From: Chloroflexota bacterium
GTDB taxonomy: Bacteria > Chloroflexota > Anaerolineae > UBA2200
DNA: 64,000 nucleotides
Assembly (NCBI GenBank): GCA_014360755.1
Contig: JACIWX010000004.1
Span: 201,172 to 265,171, forward strand
Direction of reading: 5' to 3'
In this document: positions 62,939 to 64,000 of the stretch, piece after piece
Numbering within the stretch: the first letter of the stretch is position 1
Layout: every line of letters starts with the position of its first letter
Program-made: the position numbers and the translations under genes
The notes under the pieces: generated by a model
Told to the model about the DNA's origin: nothing
What the model saw: only the letters and a program-made list of their open reading frames with translations
Database searches by the model: none

Positions 62939-64000
62939 ATGGTCAAAGATGACGAACGGGAAGAGAAAAAAGACCAGTTAATTGCTAAAGGACTACAACA
63001 AAAGTTTGTTACACAAGAAGATATTGAGGCACTTTTTCCAGATACTGAAAAAGATGTGGAAGAACGCCATGCCTTGTACAACGCTTTCCAGGAAATGGGC
63101 ATTGCAATCTTGGGTCCTGAGGACGAGAGGCCTCCGGTTGAGGAAGATCTCGCCGAGATAGATTTGTCCTCCATTCCTATTTCAGCGAGTGAGCAGGCTT
63201 TGCTTGATGACCCGCTGCGCTTGTACCTGCGTGAGATCGGGCGGGTGCCCCTTTTGGATGCGGATGAAGAAACACGGCTGGCGGAGGCGATCAAGGAGGG
63301 CCAAGAAGCACGCAAGATGCTGCGCCAGGGCAAGTTGGATGCCAGGACACGACGGGCGCTGCAGGAAAAGGTCCGTCAGGGTGAGCTGGCTCAACGGCGT
63401 TTGGTGGAAGCCAATCTGCGTCTGGTGGTCAGTGTTGCTAAGAGGTATGCTGGGAGAGGGATGTCTTTCCTCGATTTGGTGCAAGAAGGGAATATCGGCT
63501 TGCTCCATGCGGTGGAAAAATTCGATCCCACCAAAGGGTATAAATTTAGCACGTATGCTACTTGGTGGATACGCCAAGCGATTAGCCGTGCGATTGCGGA
63601 CCAAGCGCGCACTATCCGCCTTCCTGCGCACATGATTGAAACGATAAACCGCTTTCTCCGCGCTTCCCAGACGCTCGCGCAAGAATTAGGCCGTGAACCC
63701 ACTTTAGAGGAAATTGCCTTAAAGATGGATCTGTTGACTCCTGAGGAGACGGCAGCAATTGAGGAGGCGATGAGCAAGGGCGAGCCGCTCGATCCAGCGT
63801 TGCGGCGTCGCTTGCGCATGGCAACTTCCAAAGTGAGCGATATCGTGCGCATGGTCCAGGAGCCCATGTCTTTGGAAATGCCTGTCAGCACAGAGGAGAG
63901 CAGTTCTTTAGGCGATTTTCTGGAAGATGAGACGATACCGGGCCCAGTGGACGAGACCTCACGGCAGATGCTGCGTGAGCAGATGAAGGACATCTTGGAT
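62939..64000 (+). CDS. rpoD: Primary RNA polymerase sigma factor, 3' part missing
   Basis: The 354 visible residues of this sigma-70 family protein include an acidic N-terminal part with a region 1.1-like segment ([21 protein letters not shown]), region 1.2 ([21 protein letters not shown]), region 2 ([60 protein letters not shown]) and region 3 ([16 protein letters not shown]). Region 4 lies beyond the window. An insert of about 40 residues sits in region 3 ([20 protein letters not shown]). AGGAG precedes the ATG. The housekeeping promoters seen in this window (TTGACA/TATAAT) fit recognition by such a factor. Confidence 0.96.
   Translation, partial: MVKDDEREEKKDQLIAKGLQQKFVTQEDIEALFPDTEKDVEERHALYNAFQEMGIAILGPEDERPPVEEDLAEIDLSSIPISASEQALLDDPLRLYLREIGRVPLLDADEETRLAEAIKEGQEARKMLRQGKLDARTRRALQEKVRQGELAQRRLVEANLRLVVSVAKRYAGRGMSFLDLVQEGNIGLLHAVEKFDPTKGYKFSTYATWWIRQAISRAIADQARTIRLPAHMIETINRFLRASQTLAQELGREPTLEEIALKMDLLTPEETAAIEEAMSKGEPLDPALRRRLRMATSKVSDIVRMVQEPMSLEMPVSTEESSSLGDFLEDETIPGPVDETSRQMLREQMKDILD

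Noticed and set aside
1..64000. CRISPR arrays, prophage, IS transposases, tRNA or rRNA genes
   Set aside because: No regular spacer repeats, integrase or transposase motifs, or cloverleaf sequences were seen when reading both strands.

Overview
The window looks like a chromosomal segment of an anaerobic or facultative member of the Chloroflexota (Chloroflexi), probably from an uncultured or metagenome-assembled lineage near Anaerolineae. The reasons are a single-chain glycyl-tRNA synthetase (alpha and beta subunits fused), lipoproteins with Pro/Thr-rich stalks, secreted multidomain proteins carrying an IFLPIIL-type segment, an RpoC with a long coiled-coil insertion, frequent GTG and TTG starts, tandem tungsten-type aldehyde oxidoreductases, and a MITE-like repeat with a CCCTGAGCAAAGCGAAG-type core. 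The taxonomic assignment is an inference. No CRISPR array, phage, transposase, rRNA or tRNA was seen.

Layout: 1-2100 holds a two-component system (minus strand; the regulator is cut by the window edge). 2237-10342 is a cell-surface and polysaccharide region: glycosyltransferases, two methyltransferases, a flippase-like membrane protein, a DM13 lipoprotein and a four-repeat secreted protein. 10390-17031 is a long structured leader followed by a composite ABC uptake operon. Its binding-protein gene encodes an amino-acid-type domain fused to an oligopeptide-type domain whose N- and C-terminal parts are swapped, that is, circularly permuted. It is followed by dipeptide-type permeases, then an amino-acid-type permease and ATPase. 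17047-21072 carries a PlsY-like acyltransferase and a GH57 lipoprotein. 21133-23461 is an XRE-regulated ABC exporter operon with a palindromic operator candidate. 23568-23723 is a MITE.

24009-33778 holds rpoC without rpoB, under its own promoter and with an attenuator-like leader, then a class A penicillin-binding protein, a histone-deacetylase-family hydrolase and an acyltransferase. 33839-40845 is a minus-strand redox and catabolic cluster: two aldehyde:ferredoxin oxidoreductases around a four-cluster ferredoxin, a MoaD-like protein, an amidohydrolase and a dihydropyrimidine-dehydrogenase-like flavoprotein. 41147-47265 is a GH31 alpha-xylosidase-like enzyme followed by a complete ECF transporter (S, A-A', T). 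47269-50750 holds an RmlC-like cupin, an EamA transporter, and a ChlI/ChlD-type chelatase gene split by an A10 tract that looks like a programmed frameshift site.

50917-64000 is a housekeeping island, glyQS-ppdK-dnaG-rpoD. It is interrupted by a 1350-residue secreted protein in which a clan GH-A glycosidase-like domain is nested inside a DUF11 domain. rpoD is cut by the window edge.

The observations most worth following are the permuted binding protein (10861-13221), the A10 frameshift chelatase gene (48725-50750), the tandem aldehyde oxidoreductase cluster, the structured leader at 10420-10860 and the rpoC leader at 23735-24008.
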